From Terribium retamae (GTDB taxonomy: Bacteria; Pseudomonadota; Alphaproteobacteria; Rhizobiales; Rhizobiaceae), in the NCBI RefSeq assembly GCF_022347545.1, contig NZ_JAKREW010000001.1:186001-250000 (forward strand): 64,000 bases of DNA. Reading direction: 5' to 3'. The notes under the pieces are model-generated. The model saw only the letters and a list, made by a program, of their open reading frames with translations, made no database searches and was not told the origin of the DNA. The position numbers and the translations under genes were made by a program. This document shows positions 1 through 9,227 of this stretch, in pieces (positions within the stretch are counted from its first letter, which is position 1; every line of letters starts with the position of its first letter).

Positions 1-1
1 C

Positions 2-3000
2 GAGGCCGAAACCGATCGGCGAGCCTTCCTCGGCCGTGGGCGCACCATCGCAGATGCTGCTGCCTTCGACCCCGATGCGCGGCTGGGCGGCCATGCCGGG
101 TTCACCCTGGATCCCGTTGCCGTATTGCGGCGGCGCGTCCGCGTACCCGCAAACAAGAAGGTATCGCTCACGTTCTGGACGGTGGTCGGCACGAATCGCA
201 ACGAACTGGAAGAAGCGATTGCGCGGCTTGACCATGCCGAAAGCTTCGCGCGTCAGTCGATGCTGGCCTGGACGCGTTCACAGGTACAGACACGCCATAT
301 GGGGCTGAGCCTGACGGATGCCTCCATCGTGCAGAAACTGGCGCGGTATCTGATCTATCCGGATCCATTCCTGCGCTTACCGTCGGACGCTGTCGCTTCC
401 GGCCTCGGACGTCAGTCCAGCCTGTGGCCTACCAGCATTTCGGGCGATTTCCCGATCTTTGCGGTCCGTATCGGCGACGTTGCCGATCTGGAGATCGTTG
501 CAGAAGCGTTGCGCTTCCAGGAGTATATGCGTGCCCGTGGCATGACGGCCGATCTCGTCATCGTCAACGAGCAGGCATCCTCCTATGTGCAGGATCTGCA
601 GCAGGCGATCGACGCCCTTTGCGAAAACAGCAGGCTGCGGGGCAACGAGTTCGGTTCGCGACAACACATCTTCGCGGTGCGTCGCGATCTCATGGATGAA
701 ACCACTTACAAGACGCTGCTGGCGGTCGCGCGCGTCGTGCTGCACACCCGCAATGGTACGATCTTCGATCAGATCGAACGTGCCGAGACGGCAGCCCTTC
801 AGGCTCGCGACACCCTACATCCGGGTGGCGCGGCTGTTCTGCGAGAGTCCGCGGTACCCGCGCCGCGCAAGTCGGCCCGAAACGACAACAGGCTGGCTGC
901 CGACGGAACCGGTCTGGATCATTGGAACGGTTATGGCGGCTTCGAGGGTGACGGCAGGCACTATGTGGTGCGTCTGACAGGTAATCGCTCGACACCGCAG
1001 CCCTGGATCAACGTCATTGCCAACGAGGCATTCGGCTTCCATACCTCAGCTGAAGGCGCGGCCTTCACCTGGAGCCGAAACAGTCGCGACTATCAGTTGA
1101 CGCCGTGGTCGAATGATCCGGTAACCAACCGTCCGGGTGAGGGAATCTACATCCACGATCTCGGCAGCGGCGAGTCTTACTCGCCGACCGCGGCGATGCT
1201 GCGGGATCCGGCCATGGTCTACGAAACCTGGCACGGGCAGGGTTTCTCGACATTCCGTACCAAGCGCGGTGCGTTGTCGATGGATCTGACACATGTCGTC
1301 GATCCGACTGATCCTGTTCGTGTCACGCGTCTGCGGGTCCAGAACGCCGGTTCGGCGCCGGTGAAGCTACGTGTCTACGCCTATGCTGAGTGGGTGCTGG
1401 GTAGTCATCGCTCGAAAACGGCTGCAACGATCGTCTCGCAGCGGGACGAAGCAACGGGAGCGCTCTTCGCGCAGAACCCATATGGGCTCGACTTCGGTGA
1501 CCGCGTCGCGTTTCTCGCAAGCGACCGTGAACCTCAGTCGTTCACCGCTGATCGTCAGGAGTTCCTCGGCCGTCATGGTTCGTCGGCTGCACCGCAATCG
1601 GTCATTTCGGGCGCTGCGCTGACCGGTCGTGTCGAGGCCGGTGACGATCCGTGCGCAGCGCTGGCGCGCGACGTCGACATCCCAGCGGGCGGCGATGTCA
1701 CCCTGCTGTGGCTGATGGGCGATGCGGCGTCTCCGGACGAAGCGAGTTCGCTGATCAAGACACATCGCGCCAAGGACTTCGACCAAAGACTGGCCGAAAA
1801 TGAGCGCACCTGGCGCGGCTTCCTCGACACCATTCAAGTCGAGACGCCCGACAAGGCGCTCGATGCCATGGTCAATCATTGGCTGCCCTATCAGGCCTTG
1901 GCCTGCCGCATCCGCGCGCGGTCGGCCTTCTATCAGGCCAGCGGTGCTTTTGGCTTCCGCGACCAATTGCAGGATACGCTCGCCTTGCTGGCACATGATC
2001 CATTGCTGGCGCGCGAGCAAATCCTGAATGCAGCGCGTCGACAGTTCCCCGAGGGGGACGTGCAGCACTGGTGGTTGCCCCGCACCGGTGCCGGTGTGCG
2101 CACGATGATTTCGGACGATGTTGTCTGGCTGGCGCACGCGGTGTCCCGCTACATGCTGGTGACCGGCGACAAGGCGATCCTCAAGGAGGCGCTGCCGTTT
2201 GTCGAGGGCAAGCCACTTGCCGAGGGAGAACACGACGCCTTCTTCGAACCTCAGGTCTCAAAGACAACCGCTTCGCTCTACGAACACAGCGCGCGGGCGT
2301 TGGATCTGGCAGTCGAGCGCACCGGAACCGATGGTCTGCCGCTGATCCTGGGCGGCGACTGGAACGACGGCATGAACCGCGTTGGTATCGATGGCAAAGG
2401 CGAGAGCGTGTGGCTGGGCTGGTTCCTGCTCAAGACGCTTACCGATTTCGTCCCCGTCGCCAAGGCGCAGAGCGACGCGAAACGCGCCAAGGCCTGGGAG
2501 ACGCATGCCGCCAATCTGAAACGCGCCCTGGAGAATGCCGCATGGGACGGTGAATGGTACCGGCGAGGCAGCTTCGACGACGGCTCGCCACTCGGCTCGC
2601 GAAATTCCGACGAGTGCAAGATCGACTCGATCGCGCAATCGTGGAGCGTGCTGTCCGGCGAGGGCGACCCCGCGCGTTCGCAGACGGCTATGGATCAGGC
2701 CGTCAAGCATCTCGTCGACGATGACCTCAAGATCGTGAAGTTGTTCACGCCGCCATTTTCGAAAACGGATAAGGATCCCGGCTACATCAAGAGCTATCCA
2801 CCAGGAGTGCGAGAAAACGGCGGCCAATACACGCACGCCGCGACCTGGTTCGTCATCGCCCTGGCCGAGATGGGCCGCACAGACGAAGCCTATCGTTGCT
2901 TCTCGATGCTGAATCCCGTCAATCATGCCTTGGACGATACGGCCGCCGAGCACTATCGGGTCGAACCCTACGTGGTGGCCGCGGACATCTATGCGGGTGA

Positions 3001-3313
3001 GGGCAAAGGTGGTCGGGGCGGTTGGACCTGGTACACAGGCTCGGCCGGATGGCTTTATCGGGCTGCCGTGGAAGGTATCCTCGGCATCGAACGGCGCGGT
3101 AACCGCATCGAGATCACGCCCAAGCTGCCCACGGAGTGGGAAGGTTATTCGGCGAAACTCAAGATCGCGGGCACCGAACATTCAGTCCGCGTGGTGCGCG
3201 CCAAGGCTGCTAAAACCATCTCGCTGGAGGTCGATGGTGTGAAGGTGAAAGGTAACGCTTTCGACCTGAAGGAAGAGGGCTCCAGCGAGATTATCGTCAA
3301 GATTCCAGCCTGA
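2..3313 (+). CDS. ndvB: Cyclic beta-1,2-glucan synthase, C-terminal part (5' end outside window)
   Basis: This is the last 1103 residues of the very large inner-membrane enzyme that makes cyclic beta-1,2-glucan for the periplasm; rhizobial NdvB/ChvB proteins are about 2800 residues, so roughly 60 percent lies upstream. The frame is open from base 2, and the first codons read ETDRRAFLGRGR, a recognisable NdvB segment, so no start inside the window is real. The visible part is the glycoside-phosphorylase-like GH94 region, which in this family controls ring size. Supporting motifs are GAFGFRDQLQD, the GGDWNDGMN block carrying the presumed catalytic Asp, and WYTGSAGWLYR near the end. It is followed by two hairpins and then ndvA, the exporter of its product. 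Identity is nearly certain; activity cannot be judged from a fragment. Confidence 0.96.
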   Translation, partial: EAETDRRAFLGRGRTIADAAAFDPDARLGGHAGFTLDPVAVLRRRVRVPANKKVSLTFWTVVGTNRNELEEAIARLDHAESFARQSMLAWTRSQVQTRHMGLSLTDASIVQKLARYLIYPDPFLRLPSDAVASGLGRQSSLWPTSISGDFPIFAVRIGDVADLEIVAEALRFQEYMRARGMTADLVIVNEQASSYVQDLQQAIDALCENSRLRGNEFGSRQHIFAVRRDLMDETTYKTLLAVARVVLHTRNGTIFDQIERAETAALQARDTLHPGGAAVLRESAVPAPRKSARNDNRLAADGTGLDHWNGYGGFEGDGRHYVVRLTGNRSTPQPWINVIANEAFGFHTSAEGAAFTWSRNSRDYQLTPWSNDPVTNRPGEGIYIHDLGSGESYSPTAAMLRDPAMVYETWHGQGFSTFRTKRGALSMDLTHVVDPTDPVRVTRLRVQNAGSAPVKLRVYAYAEWVLGSHRSKTAATIVSQRDEATGALFAQNPYGLDFGDRVAFLASDREPQSFTADRQEFLGRHGSSAAPQSVISGAALTGRVEAGDDPCAALARDVDIPAGGDVTLLWLMGDAASPDEASSLIKTHRAKDFDQRLAENERTWRGFLDTIQVETPDKALDAMVNHWLPYQALACRIRARSAFYQASGAFGFRDQLQDTLALLAHDPLLAREQILNAARRQFPEGDVQHWWLPRTGAGVRTMISDDVVWLAHAVSRYMLVTGDKAILKEALPFVEGKPLAEGEHDAFFEPQVSKTTASLYEHSARALDLAVERTGTDGLPLILGGDWNDGMNRVGIDGKGESVWLGWFLLKTLTDFVPVAKAQSDAKRAKAWETHAANLKRALENAAWDGEWYRRGSFDDGSPLGSRNSDECKIDSIAQSWSVLSGEGDPARSQTAMDQAVKHLVDDDLKIVKLFTPPFSKTDKDPGYIKSYPPGVRENGGQYTHAATWFVIALAEMGRTDEAYRCFSMLNPVNHALDDTAAEHYRVEPYVVAADIYAGEGKGGRGGWTWYTGSAGWLYRAAVEGILGIERRGNRIEITPKLPTEWEGYSAKLKIAGTEHSVRVVRAKAAKTISLEVDGVKVKGNAFDLKEEGSSEIIVKIPA

Positions 3314-3331
3314 TAGCTGTAGAAGGCAGCG

Positions 3332-3355
3332 CCGGAGGCCCTTGGTGGCCTCCGG
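3332..3355 (+). terminator. Hairpin after ndvB
   Basis: A perfect 9-bp stem (CCGGAGGCC with GGCCTCCGG) around a six-base loop starts 18 bases after the ndvB stop. The T-run after it is poor, so it may act together with the second hairpin just downstream. Confidence 0.55.
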
Positions 3356-3361
3356 TTGCAC

Positions 3362-3397
3362 AAAATTACGGCAGCAATGGGCGGCTGCCCTAATTTT
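3362..3397 (+). terminator. Second hairpin after ndvB, probable rho-independent terminator
   Basis: Arms AAAATTA-c-GGCAGC and GCTGCC-c-TAATTTT form a 13-bp stem with one C/C mismatch and end in a TTTT run. It lies entirely between ndvB and ndvA and suggests that the two genes are transcribed separately. Its A-rich left arm would also allow activity on the opposite strand. Confidence 0.6.
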
Positions 3398-3589
3398 GCC
3401 GCAGGGTTGCGATTTCACCTTTTATCTCAAACCGTTACGCGATCACGGCAAATTTCTGCCCGTTGTCATGTTTTGTTCGTCGGAACGGAGCAGAAGGCAT
3501 AGGCGGGCATTGTTTTGCCACCCATCTAGGGCTAGGTGTTCACCGCAATAATGCGGCGCACTATGGATCGTTACGCGGGAGTAATTGAG

Positions 3590-5365
3590 TTGTCCCTGCT
3601 GCAAATCTACTGGAGAGCGCTCGGCTATCTTACCGCCGACAAGAAGCGTCTCATCCTGATCTGCATGGCAAACGTCATGCTCGCGATGGTCGCGGTTTAC
3701 GAGCCGATGCTATTGGGTAAGGTCATCGGCGCGATTGCCGAGCGCACCAATCCATTCAGCGAACTGGTCATGTGGGCAGGTCTGGGCGCCTTCAACATCA
3801 TTGCTGTCGTTCTCGTCGCTCGCGGCGCTGACCGCTTCGCTCACAAGCGTCGCTCGGAAGTGCTGTGCGAATCCTTCGAACGCGTCATCACCATGCCGCT
3901 GGCCTGGCACCAGCAGCGCGGCACCTCCAACTCGCTGCAGACGCTGCTGCGCGCGGTCGAGTCGCTCTTCACGCTGTGGCTGGAGTTCATGCGCCAGCAT
4001 CTGTCGACCGTCGTCGCACTGGCGTTCCTCGTGCCGACCGCGCTCAGCCTCGACGTGCGCATGTCCGCCGTTCTTCTGGTGCTCGGCGTTTTCTATTTCG
4101 CCATTGGTCGTCTTGTCATGCGCAAGACCAAGCAAGGCCAGGCTAATGTCGAGCGCCACTACCATACGGTTTTCGCCCACGTGACGGACTCCGTAAGCAA
4201 TGTTGCCGTTCTGCAGAGCTACAACCGTATCGGCCATGAGGCGGAAACGCTGAAGCGCTACGTCAAGGACCTGCTCAATGCCCAGAACCCCGTTCTGGAT
4301 TGGTGGGCACTGGCTAGCGCCATGAACCGCCTGTCGTCGACTGTTTCGATGATGGTGGTGCTGATGATCGGCTCGTACCTGGTGATGCATGGTGAATTGC
4401 GCATCAGCGACGTCGTTGCCTTCACCGGCTTCGCCACGCTGCTGATCGGCCGTCTCGACCTGGTCTCGAACTTCGTCACGCAGATCTCGGAGGCACGTGC
4501 CAAGCTCGAGGAATTCTACAAGCTCGAGGAAGATTCCGCCGAAGCCGCCGAGCCGGAAGGCTTGCGCGATCTCGGCAAGGTCTCTGGCAATGTCCGCTTC
4601 GAGAATGTCAGCTTCAACTTCGCCAACTCCACGCAGGGCGTCGAGGACGTTTCCTTCGAGGTGAAGGCAGGCCAGACGGTTGCCATCGTTGGCCCGACCG
4701 GCGCCGGCAAGACGACGCTGATCAACCTTCTGCAGCGCGTCCATACGCCAAGCGAGGGTCGCATCCTCATCGACGGTATCGATACCCGCACCGTGACCCG
4801 CAAGTCGCTGCGTCATTCAATCGCCACCGTCTTCCAGGATGCTGGCCTGCTCAATCGGTCGATTGAGGACAATATTCGCGTCGGTCGCGATGGTGCGACA
4901 AACGAAGAAGTGCATGCCGCTGCCGAAGCTGCGGTGGCGCAGGACTTCATCCTCGCCAAGAGCGATGGCTATGACACCATCGTAGGTGAACGTGGTGGCC
5001 AGCTTTCAGGCGGCGAGCGCCAGCGGATCGCCATTGCCCGCGCGGTGCTGAAGGATGCGCCGATCCTTGTCCTCGACGAGGCGACCAGCGCGCTCGACGT
5101 TGAGACGGAAGGCCGTGTCAAGGAAGCGCTCGACGACCTGCGTCGTGACCGCACCACCTTTGTCATTGCCCACCGCCTGACGACGGTGCGCGACGCCGAT
5201 CTCGTCATCTTCATGGACAAGGGTAGTGTCGTCGAAATGGGCGGTTTCCAGGAACTTTCAATGCGCAACGGCCGTTTCGCCTCGCTGTTGCGTGCGGGTG
5301 GCCTGCTCGCCGACGAAGAGGTCCGCCGGCTCAGCATCGTATCGGTGACCGGCGAAGCTGCCTGA
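3590..5365 (+). CDS. ndvA: Cyclic beta-1,2-glucan ABC exporter
   Basis: Inner-membrane ABC exporter that moves cyclic beta-1,2-glucan to the periplasm; it is the partner of NdvB. It is a half-transporter of about 591 residues with an N-terminal six-helix membrane domain and a C-terminal ATPase showing Walker A GPTGAGKTT, signature LSGGERQRIAIAR, Walker B ILVLDEATSALD and the H-loop IAHRLTT. Start: the frame is open further upstream (GTG 3536, ATG 3551 and 3563), but TTG at 3590 begins LSLLQIYWRALGYL, which matches the usual N-terminus of NdvA/ChvA, and has GGAG eight bases ahead. Length agrees with the family (about 590-615). Two hairpins separate it from ndvB and one follows it. Confidence 0.95.
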   Translation: MSLLQIYWRALGYLTADKKRLILICMANVMLAMVAVYEPMLLGKVIGAIAERTNPFSELVMWAGLGAFNIIAVVLVARGADRFAHKRRSEVLCESFERVITMPLAWHQQRGTSNSLQTLLRAVESLFTLWLEFMRQHLSTVVALAFLVPTALSLDVRMSAVLLVLGVFYFAIGRLVMRKTKQGQANVERHYHTVFAHVTDSVSNVAVLQSYNRIGHEAETLKRYVKDLLNAQNPVLDWWALASAMNRLSSTVSMMVVLMIGSYLVMHGELRISDVVAFTGFATLLIGRLDLVSNFVTQISEARAKLEEFYKLEEDSAEAAEPEGLRDLGKVSGNVRFENVSFNFANSTQGVEDVSFEVKAGQTVAIVGPTGAGKTTLINLLQRVHTPSEGRILIDGIDTRTVTRKSLRHSIATVFQDAGLLNRSIEDNIRVGRDGATNEEVHAAAEAAVAQDFILAKSDGYDTIVGERGGQLSGGERQRIAIARAVLKDAPILVLDEATSALDVETEGRVKEALDDLRRDRTTFVIAHRLTTVRDADLVIFMDKGSVVEMGGFQELSMRNGRFASLLRAGGLLADEEVRRLSIVSVTGEAA

Positions 5366-5404
5366 CCGTTGGTGACTGTTTTCAGTCATCCCTGAGTAAA
5401 ATTG

Positions 5405-5440
5405 ACACCGCGCATCCCCTGGGTGCGCGGTGTTGTCTTT
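5405..5440 (+). terminator. Rho-independent terminator after ndvA
   Basis: Arms ACACCGCGCA and TGCGCGGTGT, with further CCC/GGG pairing inside the loop, are followed by TGTCTTTT. It starts 39 bases after the ndvA stop and before ccmC. Confidence 0.75.
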
Positions 5441-5485
5441 TCGGTGTGGCTTCAAACCTCGACCGAAAGGTTCTAATAACACCTC

Positions 5486-6241
5486 ATGAGCGAAATGAGC
5501 ACACGCCCTTCGAATTGGGCAGACCTGGCCAACCCAACCCGGTTCATGGCACTGGCAGACAGGCTGGTACCTTGGCTGGCAGGCGTTGCAGTGCTCGTCC
5601 TTGCGACAGGGCTCTATATGAGCTTTGCCGCACCGGAAGATTTCCAGCAAGGCATCACGGTACGTATCATGTACATCCATGTGCCTTTCGCCTGGCTTTC
5701 CATGATGTGTTATTCGCTGATGGCCGTCTCGGCGATAGGAACGCTGGTGTGGCGTCATCCGTTGGCCGACGTCTCGTTGAAGGCCGCAGCGCCCATTGGC
5801 GCCGTGTTCACGGCGCTGGCACTGATCACAGGATCGATCTGGGGTAAGCCGATGTGGGGCACGTGGTGGGTGTGGGACGCACGTCTGACTTCGGTCTTCG
5901 TGCTGTTCCTGATGTATCTGGGCATCATAGCGCTGACCCGCGCGCTGGATGATGTCACCCGCGCCGCCTGGGCTGCTGCCGTCATCACGCTGGTTGGCTT
6001 CATCAATATCCCCATCATCAAATTCTCCGTTGACTGGTGGAACACGCTGCATCAACCGGCGTCCGTATTCCGGCTCGACGGCCCGACAATCGATCCGAGC
6101 CTTCTATGGCCTCTCCTGGTGATGGCCATCGGGTTCACAGTTCTGTTCTTTGCCCTCCATTTGACTGCGATGCGCACCGAAATCCGCCGCCGCAGGGTAA
6201 TTGCCATGCGTCGCATGGCGGCGCGTCGCGCGGACGCCTGA
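5486..6241 (+). CDS. ccmC: Heme exporter CcmC, cytochrome c maturation
   Basis: Inner-membrane protein that presents heme to the chaperone CcmE during c-type cytochrome maturation (System I). The 251-residue sequence has six hydrophobic segments and the periplasmic tryptophan-rich heme motif WGKPMWGTWWVWD at residues 119-131. Both expected heme-ligand histidines are visible, one in YIHVP (His65) and one in a later NTLHQ. The start at ATG 5486 gives a normal CcmC N-terminus; a second in-frame ATG three codons on is also possible. No other ccm gene lies next to it: ndvA is upstream, a sugar isomerase downstream, and the small ccmD that often follows ccmC is missing. It is therefore either a relocated single copy or a second copy. 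Confidence 0.93.
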   Translation: MSEMSTRPSNWADLANPTRFMALADRLVPWLAGVAVLVLATGLYMSFAAPEDFQQGITVRIMYIHVPFAWLSMMCYSLMAVSAIGTLVWRHPLADVSLKAAAPIGAVFTALALITGSIWGKPMWGTWWVWDARLTSVFVLFLMYLGIIALTRALDDVTRAAWAAAVITLVGFINIPIIKFSVDWWNTLHQPASVFRLDGPTIDPSLLWPLLVMAIGFTVLFFALHLTAMRTEIRRRRVIAMRRMAARRADA

Positions 6242-6325
6242 CCGAGATCGCGGCGCATCGACAGCCGACAGGCGTTGCGCTATGCGACATGCATAACCTC
6301 AGCCGCTTTTCACAGGACCGCCTCC

Positions 6326-7012
6326 ATGAAACGCTCGACCGTGAACGCCATTATTCGTGAGGGCGATGCCTTCATCCGCTCCTTTGGCTATGTCATGCCG
6401 CCCTTTGCCTATTGGACACCGGAGGAAATGAAGGCGCGGCGCGACGCTTCCGCCGGCGTTTTCGATTCCCGCCTCGGTTGGGACATCACCGACTATGGCC
6501 AGGGCAAGTTCGACGAGCTCGGGCTTTTCCTTTTCACAGTGCGCAACGGCCGCTTCGAAGACATGAAGAAGGGCGCCGGCATGCTTTATGCCGAAAAGAT
6601 CATGATCACGCGCAAGGACCAGCTCTCGCCGATGCACCGGCACGTCATCAAGGCGGAAGACATCATCAACCGCGGCGGCGGTAAACTGGTGTTGGAACTA
6701 TTCATGCCCGACGCCGAAGGCGGCATCGACCCCAAGGCCGAGGTCTCGGTTCCAGTCGACGGCACCATCCGCAAGCTGCCGGCCGGTGGCCTGCTCAAGT
6801 TGGACCCTGGTGAGAGTGTCACCCTGCTGCCGGGTGTTTGGCATGCCTTCTGGGCCGAGGGCAAGGATGTGCTGATCGGCGAGGTCTCGACCGTCAATGA
6901 CGATCTCACCGACAACATCTTCCGGGAGCCGATTGGCCGCTTCTCCGATATCGAAGAAGACGAGGCGCCGTTGCATCTCCTGGTGTCGGACTACGAACGC
7001 TGGGTAGGCTGA
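6326..7012 (+). CDS. D-lyxose ketol-isomerase family cupin protein
   Basis: A 228-residue single-domain cupin that resembles D-lyxose (D-mannose) isomerases, soluble metal-dependent enzymes interconverting D-lyxose and D-xylulose or D-mannose and D-fructose. Visible metal-binding features are the MHRHVIKAEDI segment (His-x-His followed by Glu) in the middle and the LLPGVWHAFW segment about 70 residues later, which supplies the third His. The in-frame ORF opens upstream at 6275, but ATG 6326 is preceded by AGGA at nine bases and begins at the conserved MKRSTVNAIIREGDAFIR helix. It sits alone between ccmC and an exporter gene. The family call is fairly safe; the actual sugar is not known from sequence. 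Confidence 0.82.
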   Translation: MKRSTVNAIIREGDAFIRSFGYVMPPFAYWTPEEMKARRDASAGVFDSRLGWDITDYGQGKFDELGLFLFTVRNGRFEDMKKGAGMLYAEKIMITRKDQLSPMHRHVIKAEDIINRGGGKLVLELFMPDAEGGIDPKAEVSVPVDGTIRKLPAGGLLKLDPGESVTLLPGVWHAFWAEGKDVLIGEVSTVNDDLTDNIFREPIGRFSDIEEDEAPLHLLVSDYERWVG

Positions 7013-7132
7013 ATCCATCGCTTGCCCTAGGCGCGGGGCGACGTCCGGCGCAATTCATCACCTCAGCGCAATCGTTCGTTTGAATCGAATGATTTGACAC
7101 GGACAATGCGTTGGATTGACGAAAAGGGGAAT

Positions 7133-7166
7133 GGCATTCCAATTCTGCCTGGAATTGGAGAATGCC
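7133..7166 (+). promoter_or_regulatory. Hairpin covering the ribosome binding site of the YeiH-type exporter gene
   Basis: The arm GGCATTCCAATTC (7133-7145) pairs with 7152-7166 over 13 bp, with a two-base AG bulge and a six-base loop. The right arm includes the GGAG at 7157-7160 that would serve GTG 7167, and the hairpin ends one base before that start codon. As RNA it would hide the binding site; as DNA it is a dyad that a regulator could bind. Confidence 0.55.
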
Positions 7167-8210
7167 GTGTCTGCCGTATCGTTTGATCGCCCGATTGCCC
7201 CGCCCGTAAAAAGGGGTGAGCCGGCGGCCGCCAACAAAACCACGATCTGGCCCGGCGTGGTGCTGGCGGCAATCGTCGCGGCATCGGCTTTTTCGATCCG
7301 CGAATTGCCTGGGCTCGGCATTTTCAGTCCGATGATCTTGGCCGTCATTGTTGGTATCGTCTTTACAAACCTGGTCGGTCTGCCAGCCAACACGCGCACG
7401 GGCATCGCTTTTTGCCAGCGCTCGTTGCTTCGATTTGCCATCGTCCTGCTGGGATTTCAGCTGACAGTCACGCAACTGGGAGCGATCGGACTAACCGGTG
7501 TCGCGATTGTGGCGCTGTCGTTGGGGGCAACCTTCTGCTTCACGCTTGGCCTCGGTCGATTGCTCGGTGTCGAACGCAAGCTGGCTGAATTGATTGCGGC
7601 GGGCACGTCGATCTGCGGTGCCTCCGCCATTGTTGCGACCAATGCAGTGACGAATGCCGGCGACGAGGACGTCGCCTATGCTGTTGCATCGGTCACGCTG
7701 TTTGGCACCATCGCGATGCTTGGTTACCCGCTGCTCGCGGCGACGTTAGGCCTCGATCAGCATGATTTCGGCTTATGGGCAGGAGCTTCCATTCATGAGA
7801 TCGCGCAGGTGATCGGCGCCGGCTTCCAGTTTGGTCCGCAGGCGGGCGAAATCAGCACGATCGCCAAGCTGGCCAGGGTGGCGCTGTTGGCCCCGATGGT
7901 GATCGCGCTTGGCATCATGGCCATGCGGGGCAGGGTCGCTGAAAAGACCAGCAAGCCACCGATGCCTTGGTTTGTCTTCGCCTTTGTTGCGGTTGTCGCT
8001 TTGAACAGCATTGTTGAGGTGCCGGCCGAAGCCAAATCCCTGATCGTCTTCGCCACTACCTTCATGTTGTCCGTCGGCCTGGCAGCGATGGGCCTGCAGA
8101 CACACATCGGCAAGATACGCTCGCGCGGTCTGCGTCCCTTGCTGCTTGCGCTTTCGGCGTTTGTCTTTATCGCTTGCTTCAGCCTGCTCCTGATCACATT
8201 GATGGGCTAG
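7167..8210 (+). CDS. YeiH/TauZ-type putative sulfate exporter family membrane protein
   Basis: An integral membrane protein of about 347 residues with some ten hydrophobic segments, from the conserved family (UPF0324, YeiH) thought to export sulfate or related anions released in sulfonate breakdown. Family blocks visible are [22 protein letters not shown] and [17 protein letters not shown], both highly conserved. Start: ATG 7131 and TTG 7116 are in frame, but ATG 7131 has its G-rich run immediately adjacent, whereas GTG 7167 has GGAG six bases ahead; that region is folded into a strong hairpin. A YeiE-like LysR gene follows on the same strand, the same gene pairing that is divergent in enterobacteria, so sulfur-anion control is a reasonable guess. 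The substrate is not shown by the sequence. Confidence 0.85.
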   Translation: MSAVSFDRPIAPPVKRGEPAAANKTTIWPGVVLAAIVAASAFSIRELPGLGIFSPMILAVIVGIVFTNLVGLPANTRTGIAFCQRSLLRFAIVLLGFQLTVTQLGAIGLTGVAIVALSLGATFCFTLGLGRLLGVERKLAELIAAGTSICGASAIVATNAVTNAGDEDVAYAVASVTLFGTIAMLGYPLLAATLGLDQHDFGLWAGASIHEIAQVIGAGFQFGPQAGEISTIAKLARVALLAPMVIALGIMAMRGRVAEKTSKPPMPWFVFAFVAVVALNSIVEVPAEAKSLIVFATTFMLSVGLAAMGLQTHIGKIRSRGLRPLLLALSAFVFIACFSLLLITLMG

Positions 8211-8256
8211 CGCATCGATCCGAAATCGGTTTCGGCTGCGGGAAAGCATGATGTGC
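8210..8256. repeat. Intergenic palindromic element of rhizobial type
   Basis: The segment contains CCGAAATCGGTTTCGG (8220-8235) inside outer arms resembling GCGCATC and GATGTGC. From memory, similar elements with the CGATCCGAAA...GGAAAGCATGATG layout are scattered through rhizobial intergenic regions. Only one copy is in this window. Confidence 0.4.
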
Positions 8257-8321
8257 AAACTCAAGAGTTCAGGACGCTGTGTGCGCATCCAAGCGGAAGC
8301 CGGGCGCTCTAGGGAGTTGGC

Positions 8322-9215
8322 ATGACGCTCGAGCAGTTGCGTATTTTCGTTGCAGTCGCCGAACGCGAGCATGTGACAAATGCTGCGCGCGACTTGCACC
8401 TGACACAATCGGCAACGAGCGCCGCTGTGGCCGCACTCGAGGCACGCTACGCGACCAAGTTGTTCGACCGGGTCGGTCGCCGCATTGCGCTCACGGATGC
8501 CGGGCGCCTCTTTTTGATCGAGGCGAAAGCGGTTCTGGCGCGTGCAGCGGCTGCTGAACTGGTGCTTGCCGACCTCGCGGGGTTGAAGGTCGGTTCGCTG
8601 GGCCTTGCCGCCAGCCAGACGGTCGGCAACTACTGGCTGCCTCCCTTCATCCAAGCCTTTCGGTCGAAGCATGCCGGCATCGCCGTTTCGCTGACGATGG
8701 GCAACACCGAAACGGTTGCTGCCCAGGTGCGCGACGGCGAGGCCAATCTCGGTTTTGTCGAGGGGGAGGTCGATGAGCCCACCCTTTCAGTCACCACCGT
8801 GGCAGAGGACGATATGGTGCTGTTGGCTCCCCCCGATCATCCTTGGGGCCAACTCGGCAAGGACGCCAGACCACTCCTTGCCACGGCTAGCTGGATCCTG
8901 CGCGAAAGCGGTTCGGGAACGCGCTCGACCCTTGCCGCAATGCTGCGCCAGGAAGGAGTTTCCGAGGCCGATATTGATATCGGTCTGGTGCTGCCTACCA
9001 ATGAGGCCGTGCGGACCGCCGTTGCCGCCGGGGCAGGGGTTACCATCATGTCTCGCCTTGTCGCGGCCAATGCGCTCGCTGCCGGCAATTTGATCGCGAT
9101 CGACTATCTAGTGCCTCGTCGCAGATTCTTCATGCTGCGCCACAAGGAACGATATGCAACCGCCGCCGAGACCGAGTTCATGCGGCTGATCCGCGAAGGC
9201 TTGCCAAACGGATAG
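8322..9215 (+). CDS. LysR family transcriptional regulator, YeiE-like
   Basis: A 297-residue LysR regulator. The N-terminal winged helix-turn-helix spans about residues 1-60 (MTLEQLRIFVAVAEREHVTN...LHLTQSATSAAVAALE), followed by the linker helix and a periplasmic-binding-like effector domain (about 90-295) of the CysB/YeiE type, recognisable by GSLGLAASQTVGNYWLP. ATG 8322 has AGGGAG upstream. It lies 111 bases behind the YeiH-type exporter on the same strand, so it probably regulates that gene and itself. By analogy with YeiE the ligand could be sulfite or another sulfur compound; that is inference from neighbourhood and family only. Confidence 0.85.
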   Translation: MTLEQLRIFVAVAEREHVTNAARDLHLTQSATSAAVAALEARYATKLFDRVGRRIALTDAGRLFLIEAKAVLARAAAAELVLADLAGLKVGSLGLAASQTVGNYWLPPFIQAFRSKHAGIAVSLTMGNTETVAAQVRDGEANLGFVEGEVDEPTLSVTTVAEDDMVLLAPPDHPWGQLGKDARPLLATASWILRESGSGTRSTLAAMLRQEGVSEADIDIGLVLPTNEAVRTAVAAGAGVTIMSRLVAANALAAGNLIAIDYLVPRRRFFMLRHKERYATAAETEFMRLIREGLPNG

Positions 9216-9227
9216 CGGGCCCAGTGC

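Noticed and set aside
3710..4816. A 368-residue open frame on the minus strand inside ndvA
   Set aside because: It lies entirely opposite a fully motif-supported ABC transporter and its translation is a low-complexity shadow rich in His, Gln and Ala, typical of antisense frames in high-GC DNA.
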